Shown: positions 16,613-26,118, numbered from the stretch's first letter. The stretch is 64,000 nt of DNA from an uncultured Bacteroides sp. (GCA_949294185.1 CASFGA010000008.1:159371-223370); one strand, 5' to 3'. Translations and numbers: made by a program. Notes: generated from the letters alone by a model not told the origin.

Positions 16613-17806
16613 TTACTCTGCCAGCATGTTTTTCACCTCGTCTATACTTCCGTCGGTAGGGGCGGGGGTGATGTGGAGCAGGTGTGCCAGAAGCGAGTAG
16701 ATGCTTACGTTGCGGAACTTGGGAGCGGCATATCCCTTCTTGAAGTCGGGGCCGCAGGCACGGAACATCACCTGCATGTCGTCGTAGGTGGGGTCGAAGC
16801 CGTGCGCTCCGCCTACGGGAAAGTCCGTTTCGTCCATGACGAGCCATCCCAGGTCGGGCAATACCACCACATCGCCCACATAGGGGTGGCTGCCGTAATG
16901 CAGGTAGGCGGGGATTTCCTCTTTTTTCCACACACGCACATGGTCTGTTCCGTGCAGAGCCTGGCAGATGGAGTCGCGGTATTCCTCGGGCGCATAAATC
17001 ATGGCGGGCAGGTTGCCGTCTATCTTCGTATACCATTCCGGTTTCAGACGGTGGGCGATGGACACGCAGCGGTCGGGGCTGACGGTGGCCATGCCGTGGT
17101 CGGAGGTGATGATGAGGTTGACATCCGCGGCGATGGGCAGCGACTGGATGCCGTCCCACAGCTGCTTCATCAGTGCATCGAGCTCGGTGATGCACCGGCG
17201 GGTCTGTGCACTGTGCGGACTGTAGCTGTGTCCTGTGTGGTCGGGTTCGTCGAAATAGACCATGATGAGCTGCGGGCGTTCCGCTTCCGGCATCTTCAGC
17301 ATCTCCAGCGTGTGTGCCACCCGCTCGGCGTAGCTCAGGCGGGGAGTTTCGGAATATACCTTATAATAGGTAGGGTGCTGTCCCTTGACGGCGATGTCCG
17401 AGCTTACCCAGTAGATGTTGCCGGTCTTTACGCCTTGGCGCTGCGCCGTAATCCAGATGGGTTCGCCGCCGTAGAAGGACGGGTCGTTGCGCGTGGCGCT
17501 GTCGCTCATGGAATACATTTTTTCTTTGTCCTCCGCCCAGAAAGAGTTGGCCACAATGCCGTGATGGTCGGGATACAGTCCGGTGGCGAGGGTGTAGTGG
17601 TTGGGGAATGTCTTCGAGGGGAACGAGGGAAACATGACGGCCTGTACGCCTTCGCGGGCCATCTCATCGAAGAACGGGGTGGAATACATCTTGGTATAGT
17701 CCCAGCGGAATCCGTCGAGCGAAACGATTACCGTATAGTGTTTGTTTCCGGCTGCGGCGGGCAGCAGTGAAACGAGCAGAAGGAATGCTATAAAAATCTT
17801 TTTCAT
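16613..17806 (-). CDS. Ectonucleotide pyrophosphatase/phosphodiesterase family protein
   Basis: A 397-residue exported hydrolase of the alkaline-phosphatase superfamily. A signal peptide (MKKIFIAFLLLVSLLPAAAG) is followed by the metal and nucleophile sites of the NPP family: 'SLDGFRWDY' (first metal Asp), 'PSKTFPNHYTLATG' with the nucleophilic Thr and the metal Asn, 'YFDEPDHTGHSYSP' (second Asp and His) and 'ITSDHGMA' (Asp-His). NPP enzymes split phosphodiester or pyrophosphate bonds in nucleotides or lipids, usually in the periplasm. The gene is expressed from its own unit on the minus strand between a shared terminator and the Oar-like receptor; the substrate is not deducible. Confidence 0.9.
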   Translation of the reverse strand: MKKIFIAFLLLVSLLPAAAGNKHYTVIVSLDGFRWDYTKMYSTPFFDEMAREGVQAVMFPSFPSKTFPNHYTLATGLYPDHHGIVANSFWAEDKEKMYSMSDSATRNDPSFYGGEPIWITAQRQGVKTGNIYWVSSDIAVKGQHPTYYKVYSETPRLSYAERVAHTLEMLKMPEAERPQLIMVYFDEPDHTGHSYSPHSAQTRRCITELDALMKQLWDGIQSLPIAADVNLIITSDHGMATVSPDRCVSIAHRLKPEWYTKIDGNLPAMIYAPEEYRDSICQALHGTDHVRVWKKEEIPAYLHYGSHPYVGDVVVLPDLGWLVMDETDFPVGGAHGFDPTYDDMQVMFRACGPDFKKGYAAPKFRNVSIYSLLAHLLHITPAPTDGSIDEVKNMLAE

Positions 17807-17828
17807 CGGGTCGGTAGTTTAAAAGTAA

Positions 17829-17864
17829 GGAGGTGTATCGTTCCCGTATGGGCGGTACACCTCC
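17829..17864 (-). terminator. Probable terminator of the TonB receptor gene
   Basis: Arms GGAGGTGTATCG (17829-17840) and CGGTACACCTCC (17853-17864) pair with one wobble. Read on the minus strand the hairpin is followed by TTACTTTTAAAC, a moderate T-tract. It lies between the receptor stop at 17899 and the start of the phosphodiesterase gene. Confidence 0.65.
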
Positions 17865-17898
17865 GTTATCAGTCAGGTTTACATGAAGTTCGGTCGGG

Positions 17899-20800
17899 TT
17901 AGAACGACAGTCTCACACCCACCTGCGCGTGCCAGCGGGAAGCGATGTCGTCTTTTTCAATTTCAGCATTGTTGTAAGAGTAGGCCGCTGTCTTGACTCC
18001 GTTCTGTGTCGTCATGTATTCGACAGAAAGCGGAGAGAGGTTGTATGCCGAGCTGTAGCTTGCGCCCCACTTCTTGTTCAGCATGTTGGCGAAGTTGATG
18101 ATATCGAACGTGAATTCCAGTTTGCCCACTCCTTGGATGTTGTGGATGGTCTGGGCAAAGTGGAGGTCGATTTCATGCTCCCAGCGGCTCAGGTTAGAGT
18201 TTCTTTCGGCATACTGCCCGCGGTGGTTCTTTGCGTAGCTGTCGTTTTCAATCCACTGCCTGAAGGCCTTGCGGCTTTCTTCGGCGGTCATTGACAGGGA
18301 TTCTCCCTTAGAGTCCACACTTGTAAAGACCATCTTGTCGATTTCGGCGTCGGTCGGGATGTAGAGCAGTGAGTTTCCGGAAAATCCGTCTCCGTTGAAG
18401 TCAGGCACCTCGTTCATGGTCAGGCTGTAGCGGCTGCCTGAAAATCCGTTGTAGATGACCGAGATGGTGGAGCTCATCCATCCGTTCCAGTATTTCGGGC
18501 TGGTGTAGGAAGCCTGTACCATCACGCGGTGGGGGATGTCGAATTTGGAGAATCCAAGTTCGTTGCCGGAGTTCGTGTCACGCGAGTAGTTGTACTTCCA
18601 GTTTGAGTAGGCTACTGAGCTGGTACCGTCGTTGACAGACTTGGCGTGTCCGAATGTGTACGAAGCCGACAAGTCAAGACCGAAGTTGAAGCTTTTTTCC
18701 AGCATGGCGGATATGGCATAGGTATATCCCTTGTTGGTGTTCTTCAGGTTGATTATGCTGTAGTAGTCACTCTTTGCGTTGCTGTAAAGAGGTGCCGACG
18801 AAGCTTCCACTCCCGGAACGGCATACACTTTTTCGCCGCTGTTGGTAAGGGCGAGATTTTCGAAGAACACATTATTCATGGTCTTGGAGTAGATACCTTC
18901 GAGGGTCATCTTTATGTCGCCCGGCAGACGCTGTTCCAAAGCCAGGTTTGCACGGAACACTTGCGGATATTTGAAGTCTTTCGATACGGTCACGATGTCC
19001 GGACGTGCGGCAGAGCCGGTCTGTGAGTTGGCGGCTGCCATCGGGTCGTCGGCGTATTGTCCCAGTTTCGGAGCGTCGTTCAGCCAGTTGTCGCCTTTCT
19101 TGTTTCCGATGGTGGTTCCCTTACTTTCCATACCGGTATTGTTGAAGGCGTTTGACAGCCATACGAACGGAACGCGGCCGGTGAAGATTCCCAGTCCGCC
19201 GCGTAGCAGCGTGTCGTGCGAGTCGTTCAGATACCAACGGAATCCGACACGCGGAGAGAACAGCACTTTTGCACTGGGGTTTTCCCCTACACGCACACCG
19301 AAGTTATGCTGTGCGGCGTATGCGTTGAATGTCGGGTTTTCGGTCGGATTGTTGAATACTACCGGAATGTCGATGCGCAAGCCGTAAGTCACGTTGAAGT
19401 TGCTGCTCGCATCCCATTTGTCCTGTGCATAGAAGCCGAACTGTCCGGCTTTCATGGCAGGTGCCCACCGGGTGTCTCCGCCGGTCAGTGCAGGGTCTGT
19501 ATATTTGTAAGAGTACTGGTAAGGCTCGTCGTTCAGGAAATCGTTCAGCGAGTTGTAATACCATGAGCCGTTTACTGCCTGAATAAACAGATTCTTCATG
19601 CGGTAGATTTCGTTGTGCGTACCGAAAGTCAGCGTATGGTTGCCCAGATACCACGACAGGTTGTCTTCAAACGTGTAGATGTCCTGGTCCAGGTAATTGG
19701 CTCCGGAAGAATATTCCGTTCCGATATTGGCAGTGATGCGGGTTTCTCCGTCGGCTGCGTAGATGTTCTTAATCTGTACGGTCGGTCCCTGGTAGGCCAC
19801 ATCGCGGTGGTCGCGGATGAAGCTTGCCGAAGCACGGAACTCGTTGTACAGGTTCTCGCCCAGGCGGGAGTTCAGCTCGGCCACGATGGAGTTTGTCTTG
19901 TTGTTCATGCGGTAGCCGCTGTTGTTGAACGTATAAGAGTATGCGCTCGGGCCGTAGTTGTCATCGAACGAGTTGTTGTGCTGATAGCGGATGGCCAGCT
20001 TGTGGTCCTGGTTGATGTTCCAGTCGATGCGGGCCAGCAGGCCGAACGACTTCTGGTCTACGTTGCGCTGTGCGTATGCTTCGTCATATCCGGTCAGCTG
20101 CTTGTATTTGTCTGCAATCTGGGCAGCCACATCCGAAGTCAGGTATTCGCTCGTATATCCCGGATAGATGCTTGCCGGATACGACTCTTTCTTGGCTTCC
20201 GCGCTGACGAAGTAGAACAGCTTGTCCTTTACGATGGCGCCGCCCAACGTACCTCCGAACGTGCGGGTATACTGCTGGCTCATCGGCGACTTCTCATAAT
20301 CGCGGATGGCACTGTACTTGCCATACATGTTCTGGTTGTTGAAATAGGTGTAGGCAGAACCGTGGGTGGTGTTTGTTCCCTGCTTGGTGATGGCGTTGAT
20401 ACCTCCTCCGGTGAATCCGCTCTGGCGGACATCGAACGGAGCGACCACCACCTGGATTTCCTGAATGGCATCCATTGAAATCGGGTTGGCTCCCGTCTGT
20501 CCTCCGTTGGTTCCGGATGCGGCCAGACCGAACACGTCGTTGCTCACCGTACCGTCAATCTGGAAACTGTTGTAGCGGTTGTTCGAGCCGGCGAAGGTGA
20601 TGCCGCCGTTTTTCGAAGTCATGGCCATCGGCATGTTCTTCACGATGTCGTACACATTGCGGTCTACCGTCGGTGTGCTCTCAATCTTGCGGGTGGAGAA
20701 GTTCTGTGAAGCTCCCGCGTTGGTCTTGGCGTCTGCCACTACCACCACTTCATCGAGCAGTTCGCTGCTCGCTTCCAGTGCAGCGTTCAAGTCCAGTGTG

Positions 20801-21102
20801 TTACCCAGCTCAAGGTAAAGCCCCGTGTAGGTCGATTTCTTGTAGCCCACATACGAAATCTCAATTTTGTACGGCCCTCCGGTACGCATACCCTGAATGG
20901 TATAACGTCCGTCGATGTTGGTAACGGCACCATACGATGTACCTGAAGGTTCGTGAACGGCTACCACCGTAGCTCCGATTACCGGCTCCTTCAGTTCGTC
21001 AATGACTTGTCCGCTCAGTGCGGAGGTTGTTACTTGCGCACTGACACAGATGGTTGTGGCCGATGCCAGTGCCGCCATTAAAAGTCTTGATTGGTTCATC
21101 AT
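17899..21102 (-). CDS. Oar-like TonB-dependent outer-membrane receptor
   Basis: A 1067-residue outer-membrane protein. The order is: signal peptide ending in CVSAQ, a carboxypeptidase-regulatory-like (CNA-B type) domain from about 27 to 110 ('GQVIDELKEPVIGATVVAVH', 'GRYTIQGM'), then a plug domain containing 'FDVRQSGFTGGGINAITKQG', then a long barrel ending in VGVRLSF. This architecture fits Oar-type receptors rather than SusC (no SusD partner lies next to it, and the SusC signature was not seen). It probably takes up a peptide or oligomer; the nearby esterase and OPT transporter do not share its transcript. Two adjacent Mets (21100-21102 and 21097-21099 on the complement) are possible starts. 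Confidence 0.85.
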   Translation of the reverse strand: MMNQSRLLMAALASATTICVSAQVTTSALSGQVIDELKEPVIGATVVAVHEPSGTSYGAVTNIDGRYTIQGMRTGGPYKIEISYVGYKKSTYTGLYLELGNTLDLNAALEASSELLDEVVVVADAKTNAGASQNFSTRKIESTPTVDRNVYDIVKNMPMAMTSKNGGITFAGSNNRYNSFQIDGTVSNDVFGLAASGTNGGQTGANPISMDAIQEIQVVVAPFDVRQSGFTGGGINAITKQGTNTTHGSAYTYFNNQNMYGKYSAIRDYEKSPMSQQYTRTFGGTLGGAIVKDKLFYFVSAEAKKESYPASIYPGYTSEYLTSDVAAQIADKYKQLTGYDEAYAQRNVDQKSFGLLARIDWNINQDHKLAIRYQHNNSFDDNYGPSAYSYTFNNSGYRMNNKTNSIVAELNSRLGENLYNEFRASASFIRDHRDVAYQGPTVQIKNIYAADGETRITANIGTEYSSGANYLDQDIYTFEDNLSWYLGNHTLTFGTHNEIYRMKNLFIQAVNGSWYYNSLNDFLNDEPYQYSYKYTDPALTGGDTRWAPAMKAGQFGFYAQDKWDASSNFNVTYGLRIDIPVVFNNPTENPTFNAYAAQHNFGVRVGENPSAKVLFSPRVGFRWYLNDSHDTLLRGGLGIFTGRVPFVWLSNAFNNTGMESKGTTIGNKKGDNWLNDAPKLGQYADDPMAAANSQTGSAARPDIVTVSKDFKYPQVFRANLALEQRLPGDIKMTLEGIYSKTMNNVFFENLALTNSGEKVYAVPGVEASSAPLYSNAKSDYYSIINLKNTNKGYTYAISAMLEKSFNFGLDLSASYTFGHAKSVNDGTSSVAYSNWKYNYSRDTNSGNELGFSKFDIPHRVMVQASYTSPKYWNGWMSSTISVIYNGFSGSRYSLTMNEVPDFNGDGFSGNSLLYIPTDAEIDKMVFTSVDSKGESLSMTAEESRKAFRQWIENDSYAKNHRGQYAERNSNLSRWEHEIDLHFAQTIHNIQGVGKLEFTFDIINFANMLNKKWGASYSSAYNLSPLSVEYMTTQNGVKTAAYSYNNAEIEKDDIASRWHAQVGVRLSF

Positions 21103-21180
21103 AAAGATTTAGTTTAAATGAAAACTTTGTTATCTCTCGTAGTTATAGTTTTTGTTGTGGCCTGTTTTTGTTTTCTGCTG

Positions 21181-21188
21181 CAAAATTA
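21181..21188 (-). promoter_or_regulatory. -7 promoter box of the TonB receptor gene
   Basis: Minus-strand TAATTTTG (TAnnTTTG) about 79 bases before the receptor start, leaving a leader of roughly 70 bases. No convincing TTTG at -33. Confidence 0.55.
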
Positions 21189-21543
21189 AGAATTTTTTCA
21201 ATATCGGCATCCTTAGCCGCCTGTTTTAACAACTTATTTGTTGCAATATTAACCTTTTTAGTGTCCGGACAGGACGATTTCAGGCTTTTGGAGAATTTAT
21301 TTCTTTGAAAATGAATGATGTGATGATGCTTTCAGATTGTAACCGGAATGTAACATTCTTTTCGTTTCCCTTTGTCTGCTGGCAGGAACGGCAGGTAGTG
21401 CGTGTCGGGGGATATAGGCGGCATGAAAGGTTGGTATGAATAGAAAAAATGTTCGGACGGGACAAAAAGCGGACAAGCTCGTTGTGAAAGTAGGTTCTGC
21501 CGCGTATCTTTTTTTGTCTTTGCAGGAGATTTTTGTAAAAAGA
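21189..21543. other. Non-coding gap between the receptor gene and rpsP
   Basis: About 355 bases in which no gene is supported. Open frames here lack any signal peptide, family motif or ribosome-binding site. Beyond the receptor promoter on its left edge and the rpsP terminator on its right edge, no structure was recognised. Confidence 0.6.
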
Positions 21544-21568
21544 AAGCCATCCCCGAACGGGGACGGCT
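21544..21568 (-). terminator. Terminator of rpsP
   Basis: Arms AAGCCATCCCC (21544-21554) and GGGGACGGCTT pair around a short GAAC loop with one wobble. On the minus strand the hairpin is followed by TTCTTTTTAC. It lies 35 bases past the rpsP stop. Confidence 0.75.
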
Positions 21569-21602
21569 TCCGTCAATACTGTTTTGAAGCGAATGCAAGA
21601 AA

Positions 21603-22154
21603 TTATGCTTCAGCCGGAGCTTCAGCGGCAGCTTCTTCAGCCGGAGCGGCTTCAGCGTTTGCGGCAGCTTCAGCTTCTGCCTTTGCGGCAGCTTCGGCAG
21701 CCTTCTTTTCAGCCACTTTCTTGGCAATTTCTTCGTTTACTTTCTTTTCAGCTTCCAAGCGTGCTGCAGCTTCAGCCTTCTTGGTCTCTTCCTGCTTTGC
21801 CATCAGGGCTTGCAGGCCGGCCTGCTTGTTTTCTTTCCAGGCATTGAAGCGAGCTTCGGCAGTTGCTTCGTCGAATGCGCCTTTGGCTACACCGCCCAAC
21901 AGGTGCTTCTTCATGTAAACGCCCTGGCGAGACAGGATAGAACGAACTGTATCGCTCGGCTGGGCACCTACCATTACCCAATATAATGCACGGTCGAAAT
22001 TCAAATCTACTGTGGAAGGATCAGTGTTGGGATTGTAAGTTCCGATTTTTTCGATAAAGCGACCATCACGTGGTGCTCTTGAGTCTGCAATAACAATAGC
22101 ATAGAACGCATATCCTTTGTGTCCGCGTCTCTGCAATCTGATTCTTGTTGCCAT
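21603..22154 (-). CDS. rpsP: Small-subunit ribosomal protein bS16 with Ala/Glu-rich tail
   Basis: Residues 1 to about 85 are the conserved S16 core ('[20 protein letters not shown]', '[14 protein letters not shown]', '[20 protein letters not shown]'), which sits in the body of the 30S subunit and helps its assembly. The protein is 183 residues, about twice the length of the usual 80-90. The extra C-terminal half is a long charged helix that ends in an almost pure Ala/Glu stretch; extensions like this are usual for S16 in Bacteroidetes. The gene is alone on its transcript, with its own strong promoter at 22220-22250 and terminator at 21544-21568. Confidence 0.95.
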   Translation of the reverse strand: MATRIRLQRRGHKGYAFYAIVIADSRAPRDGRFIEKIGTYNPNTDPSTVDLNFDRALYWVMVGAQPSDTVRSILSRQGVYMKKHLLGGVAKGAFDEATAEARFNAWKENKQAGLQALMAKQEETKKAEAAARLEAEKKVNEEIAKKVAEKKAAEAAAKAEAEAAANAEAAPAEEAAAEAPAEA

Positions 22155-22219
22155 TTCTTAAATTTTGTTTTTTAATTGTTTATGATTTGAATTATGCCAA
22201 TATCTCGTATTGGCGGGTG

Positions 22220-22250
22220 CAAAGGTAAGGCTTTTATTTGGAATGACAAA
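22220..22250 (-). promoter_or_regulatory. rpsP promoter (TTTG-N19-TACCTTTG)
   Basis: On the minus strand, TTTG (22247-22250) and TACCTTTG (22220-22227) are separated by exactly 19 bases, a textbook Bacteroides promoter. The start of rpsP is 65 bases downstream. It overlaps no gene and ends 13 bases before the stop of the esterase gene. Confidence 0.85.
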
Positions 22251-22262
22251 GGGTTGGCCCGT

Positions 22263-23084
22263 TTATTTGTTCAGTTCGCGCAGCCATTTCTCCAGTTCGC
22301 CCGTCCACTGCCGCTTGTAGGTGAAGAAGTCCATGTATCCCCATCCGTGTCCGCCGGTGGGATAGATGTGCAGACTGGCAGGCACATTGCTTTTCACCAG
22401 CGATGTGTAATAGTTGACGCTGTTTGCCACCGGCACCACATCGTCGTCGGAACAGTGCATGATGAAGGCGGGAGGTGTCTGGCTGTTCACCTGTTTCTCG
22501 TTGCTGTACAGGTTTTCAAGCTCCTTGCCGGGGTTCTTGCCCAACAGGTTGTCGTGCGAGCCCAGATGAGTGTAGGCCGGATCCATGGTGATGACCGGAT
22601 AAAACAGTATCTGGAAGTCGGGACGGGTCTCTTGGTCGAAGTGGGTGGCGGCGGTGCTTGCCAGGTGTCCTCCGGCCGAAGAACCCATGATTCCCAGTTT
22701 CCGGATATTCCATTCGCCGGCATGCTGGCGCATGATGCGGATGGCCTGATGCGCATCGCTCAGGGGAACTTCGTTGTGTCCGTTTGGCATGCGGTATTTC
22801 AGTACGGCATAGGTAATGCCTTGTGCGTTGAACCAGTTTGCCATGTCCAGTCCTTCGTGTCCCATGGCAAGCATGGCATAGGCTCCTCCCGGGCAGGCCA
22901 CTATCGCCATGCCGTTGCTTTTGGCTGCCGGAAATACGTAAAGGGTGGCTTCATCGGGTTTTCCGTCTTTGACGATTCCGTTGTCGTTAGGCGCTCCGTT
23001 TGCCCAGACCTTTATCTCTATCGGTTTTTGTGCGGCGGCAAACATTGAAATAAAAAGCAGATTGATGATAAGAAATGTTTTCAT
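22263..23084 (-). CDS. Exported alpha/beta-hydrolase (esterase)
   Basis: A 273-residue hydrolase with a signal peptide (MKTFLIINLLFISMFAAAQ); this decides the start at 23084 rather than longer readings. The alpha/beta-hydrolase elements are present: oxyanion region 'VACPGGAYAML', the nucleophile elbow 'GIMGSSAGGHLAST' with Ser in GSSAG, the acid in 'CSDDDVVPVANS' and the catalytic His in 'PTGGHGWGY'. This pattern fits the BD-FAE/acetyl-esterase group, often active on acetylated or feruloylated plant glycans. It starts 5 bases after the end of the OPT transporter gene, so the two form an operon, which makes a peptide-ester or conjugated substrate conceivable. Confidence 0.85.
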   Translation of the reverse strand: MKTFLIINLLFISMFAAAQKPIEIKVWANGAPNDNGIVKDGKPDEATLYVFPAAKSNGMAIVACPGGAYAMLAMGHEGLDMANWFNAQGITYAVLKYRMPNGHNEVPLSDAHQAIRIMRQHAGEWNIRKLGIMGSSAGGHLASTAATHFDQETRPDFQILFYPVITMDPAYTHLGSHDNLLGKNPGKELENLYSNEKQVNSQTPPAFIMHCSDDDVVPVANSVNYYTSLVKSNVPASLHIYPTGGHGWGYMDFFTYKRQWTGELEKWLRELNK

Positions 23085-23089
23085 GGCTG

Positions 23090-25081
23090 TTATTTTTTGT
23101 TGAGTTTCATACTTGCTTGGATAAGGAATGTGATGAGCAGCAGATAGACTATCAGGGATAAAAGTTCGCTCATCGGATTTTTCAACCATTCCTGGTCAAT
23201 CAGGTTGATGTCGCAGTAGCGCATGATAGCGCTGACCACTCCCATCAGTGCACCTCCTGCAATGAATCCGGAGGCGAGCAGGGTTCCCTTTTCTCCCCGT
23301 GCGCTGTTGACGGCCGCATCTTTGCTGCGGGTCGTGACAAACCAGTTGACAGCTCCTCCTACCAGCAGCGGGAGGTTCAGTTCGAGCGGGATGAACATGC
23401 CCAGGGCAAAGGCCAGAGCAGGGACTTTAAGGAATGTCAGCACGAGTGCAAGCAAGGCTCCCGTGCCGTACAGCAGCCACGGAGCGCCTACGCCGTTCAT
23501 CAGCGGGTCGATGACGGCGGCCATCGCGTTGGCCTGCGGGGCAGCCAGCTGTCCGCTTGTGAATCCGTATGAATCATTCAGTACCATGATGACTCCGCCT
23601 ACCGTAGCGGCCGATACCAGTGTGCCGAGAAACTTCCAGGTTTCCTGCTTCTTCGGCGTACTGCCCAACCAGTATCCTATTTTCAGGTCGGTAATGAATC
23701 CGCCTGCCATTGACAGTGCCGTGCAGACCACTCCTCCCATCACGAGGGCGGCTACCATGCCCGTCGCTCCGTTCAGTCCTACCGCCACCATGATGACCGA
23801 GGCAAGAATGAGTGTCATAAGTGTCATGCCCGACACCGGATTGGTACCCACGATGGCGATGGCATTGGCTGCGACGGTGGTGAACAGGAATGAAATCCCT
23901 GCCACTAGCAGGATGGCGACCACGGTGTGCAGGATGTTTCCCTGCATGACATCGAAGTAGAAGAACAGCAGCACCAGCAGAAGGGTGAAGATGGAGCCGA
24001 AGGCGATGATTTTCATCGGAAGGTCTTTTTGTGTCCGCTCCACGTTTTCCTCGGCTTTCTTGCCGCCCATCTCTTTGGCGGCAAGGCTTACGGCGCTCTT
24101 GATGATTCCCCATGAGCGCACGATGCCGATGATGCCTGCCATGGCAATGCCTCCGATGCCGATACTTTTGGCGTATTCGCTGAATATGGTTTCGGGCGAC
24201 ATGCCTTTGACCGCTGCCGTGATTTCCGGATTCCATGTGTTCAGCACCTGGTCGCCCCACACGAGCGACATGCCCGGTACGATAATCCACCACACAGCCA
24301 GTGAGCCGGCACAGATAATGGCGGCGTATTTCAGTCCCACGATGTATCCTAATCCGAGAACGGCCGCCCCCGTATTGATCTTGAACACTAACTTGAATCT
24401 TTCGGCGACGGTTTCACCCCATCCGCACACGCGGCTCGTGAAGTTTTCGTTCCACCATCCGAAGGTTCCGACAATGAAGTCATAAAGTCCTCCGATGGCT
24501 CCGGCAATCAGCAGCGGCTTGGCCTGGTCACCTCCTTTCTCGCCCGAAACGAGCACCTGGGTGCTTGCAGTGGCTTCCGGAAAAGGATATTCGCCGTGTT
24601 TTTCCTTTACGAAATATTTGCGGAACGGTATCAGAAACAGGATGCCCAGCACGCCTCCCAGCAGCGAGCTGATGAACATCTGCATGAAGTTGACGGTCAT
24701 TTCGGGATATTTCTCCTGCAAGATGTACAGGGCGGGGAGTGTAAAGATGGCTCCGGCCACAATCACGCCCGAACAGGCTCCGATGGACTGTATCATGACA
24801 TTCTCGCCCAAAGCTCCTTTGCGCTTGGTGGCGCTTGATATGCCTACGGCTATGATGGCGATGGGTATGGCGGCTTCGAACACCTGGCCTACCTTCAGCC
24901 CCAGATAGGCTGCGGCGGCAGAAAAGATGACCGCCATCACGACTCCCCAGGTTACAGACCATAGATTTACTTCCGGATAGGTTTTTCCGGGCGACATGAG
25001 CGGCTCGTATTTCTCTCCGGCTTTCAGCGGCCGGAACGCGTTGTCAGGCAGTCCCGACGGCTTTTCCAATTCTTCTTTCAT
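23090..25081 (-). CDS. OPT-family oligopeptide transporter
   Basis: A 663-residue inner-membrane protein with about fifteen hydrophobic helices. Conserved OPT features are visible: an early 'VNLWSVTWGVVMAVIFSAAA' helix followed by 'YLGLKVGQVFEAAIPIAIIA', then 'GENVMIQSIG', 'YPFPEATASTQVLVSGEKGG' and 'VGTNPVSGMTLMTLILAS'. OPT proteins of this bacterial branch carry small peptides or metal chelates with protons. It is co-transcribed with the esterase gene downstream (5-base gap). The upstream boundary is the strong hairpin at 25141-25197 belonging to the PepSY-like gene; no -7 box was recognised for this pair. Confidence 0.88.
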   Translation of the reverse strand: MKEELEKPSGLPDNAFRPLKAGEKYEPLMSPGKTYPEVNLWSVTWGVVMAVIFSAAAAYLGLKVGQVFEAAIPIAIIAVGISSATKRKGALGENVMIQSIGACSGVIVAGAIFTLPALYILQEKYPEMTVNFMQMFISSLLGGVLGILFLIPFRKYFVKEKHGEYPFPEATASTQVLVSGEKGGDQAKPLLIAGAIGGLYDFIVGTFGWWNENFTSRVCGWGETVAERFKLVFKINTGAAVLGLGYIVGLKYAAIICAGSLAVWWIIVPGMSLVWGDQVLNTWNPEITAAVKGMSPETIFSEYAKSIGIGGIAMAGIIGIVRSWGIIKSAVSLAAKEMGGKKAEENVERTQKDLPMKIIAFGSIFTLLLVLLFFYFDVMQGNILHTVVAILLVAGISFLFTTVAANAIAIVGTNPVSGMTLMTLILASVIMVAVGLNGATGMVAALVMGGVVCTALSMAGGFITDLKIGYWLGSTPKKQETWKFLGTLVSAATVGGVIMVLNDSYGFTSGQLAAPQANAMAAVIDPLMNGVGAPWLLYGTGALLALVLTFLKVPALAFALGMFIPLELNLPLLVGGAVNWFVTTRSKDAAVNSARGEKGTLLASGFIAGGALMGVVSAIMRYCDINLIDQEWLKNPMSELLSLIVYLLLITFLIQASMKLNKK

Positions 25082-25140
25082 GCGTATTTTTGATTTTTAT
25101 GTTTTCGAGTGTCCAAAAATAGCAAAAAGAAATTGAAAAC

Positions 25141-25197
25141 AAGGAATGGAGAATCGAAAAATGGCGCTTGTGCCGTGTTTTCGATTCTCCATTCCTT
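25141..25197 (-). terminator. Strong hairpin terminator, 20-bp perfect stem
   Basis: The 20 bases at 25141-25160 are the exact reverse complement of 25178-25197, with an internal GGC/GCC pairing in the loop. It lies just past the stop of the PepSY-like gene; A+T pairs flank both ends, so it could act in either direction. Confidence 0.85.
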
Positions 25198-25214
25198 TAT
25201 CGGGGCAGATGTTC

Positions 25215-25661
25215 TTAATCGTCGTCTCTGTCCAGATCAATGACATTGAAGTTGAGGTCGAACTTGATTTCCCAGAAGTTCGACAGCTTTACTTCGTATT
25301 CGTAGCGGTCTTTCTCAAGCTGCATCACTCTGGCGTCCGGATAATTTTCGTTTACAAATTTCTTGATGGCGGCGGGGATGGCCGATTCAGGAACGCTCTG
25401 CATCTTGCACGACATTTCTTTCCAGTTGCCGTTGCTGTCGAATTCCAGTTTGTCACCGTTGATGAACACCACATCGTATGACTTTTTCAGGAAGTCGGTC
25501 TCCTGTTTCACAAAGGCCACTTTGGCGTGCGGGAAGTTCTGTTTCACAAAAGTCTGGGCTGCCTGCGGCAGTTGTTCGAATGCGATTGGCTTTTCGTTGT
25601 CGGCAAACATCACTTGCATAGAAACCAATACTCCAACTAATAATAAAGCTAACTTTTTCAT
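25215..25661 (-). CDS. Periplasmic PepSY-like domain protein
   Basis: A 148-residue exported protein with signal peptide (MKKLALLLVGVLVSMQVMFA). The mature part contains two copies of a small alpha/beta unit: 'QLPQAAQTFVKQNFPHAKVA' followed by 'KSYDVVFINGDKLEFDSNG', then 'AIPAAIKKFVNENYPDARVM' followed by 'YEYEVKLSNFWEIKFD'. This is the PepSY-like (DUF2874) pattern common in secreted Bacteroides proteins. The function is not established; PepSY domains are often linked to protease inhibition or to binding in the envelope. The acidic end (DLDRDDD) is unusual only in degree. It is a single-gene unit with a strong terminator. Confidence 0.8.
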   Translation of the reverse strand: MKKLALLLVGVLVSMQVMFADNEKPIAFEQLPQAAQTFVKQNFPHAKVAFVKQETDFLKKSYDVVFINGDKLEFDSNGNWKEMSCKMQSVPESAIPAAIKKFVNENYPDARVMQLEKDRYEYEVKLSNFWEIKFDLNFNVIDLDRDDD

Positions 25662-25761
25662 AAGTCTATCGTTTTAAGGGTTAGTTAAATGCTTTGTTTG
25701 TTATTTCTATGACAAATATCGTCTGCGATTCTGAAAAGATTTGGGAATCTGGCTGTTTGTG

Positions 25762-25800
25762 CAAAAAAAAGTCAGGCGATTCTTTCAAAGAATGCCTGAC
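25762..25800 (-). terminator. Terminator of the rplU-rpmA operon
   Basis: Arms GTCAGGC/GCCTGAC plus ATTCTT/AAGAAT, with one bulged G, at 25771-25800. On the minus strand it is followed by eight T (complement of the A run 25763-25770). It is 30 bases past the rpmA stop. Confidence 0.85.
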
Positions 25801-25830
25801 TTCTGAAATTTCCTTTGAAATCGGGTTGCC

Positions 25831-26097
25831 TTATGCTTCAGCTTCAACAGGAATTACAGAAACATAACTCTTGTCTTCACGGCCTTTCTTGAAGCATACA
25901 GTACCGTCAACCAGTGCATAAAGAGTATGGTCACTACCCATGCCTACATTCTTGCCAGGGTTGTGAACTGTTCCTCTCTGACGAACAATAATGTTACCGG
26001 CCTTGCAGTATGAGCCGCCGAATATCTTTACGCCTAATCTTTTGCTGGCTGATTCACGACCGTTCTTAGAACTACCTACACCTTTTTTATGTGCCAT
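25831..26097 (-). CDS. rpmA: Large-subunit ribosomal protein bL27
   Basis: An 88-residue protein beginning [16 protein letters not shown] and continuing '[20 protein letters not shown]', the standard bL27 sequence. Its flexible N-terminus reaches the peptidyl-transferase centre and aids tRNA placement. There is no N-terminal extension that would need removal by a Prp-type protease, as in Firmicutes. It follows rplU by 21 bases, the conserved order in most bacteria, and ends at the terminator 25771-25800. Confidence 0.97.
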   Translation of the reverse strand: MAHKKGVGSSKNGRESASKRLGVKIFGGSYCKAGNIIVRQRGTVHNPGKNVGMGSDHTLYALVDGTVCFKKGREDKSYVSVIPVEAEA

Positions 26098-26118
26098 TTT
26101 CTTCTACGTTTTTAATGA

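Noticed and set aside
16673..17770. Plus-strand open frame opposite the phosphodiesterase gene
   Set aside because: No start signal or family motif; the minus strand carries all NPP catalytic motifs.
21436..21918. Ala/Ser-rich plus-strand frame across the rpsP tail
   Set aside because: It mirrors the Ala/Glu-coding repeat of the S16 extension; low-complexity coding DNA stays open in several frames.
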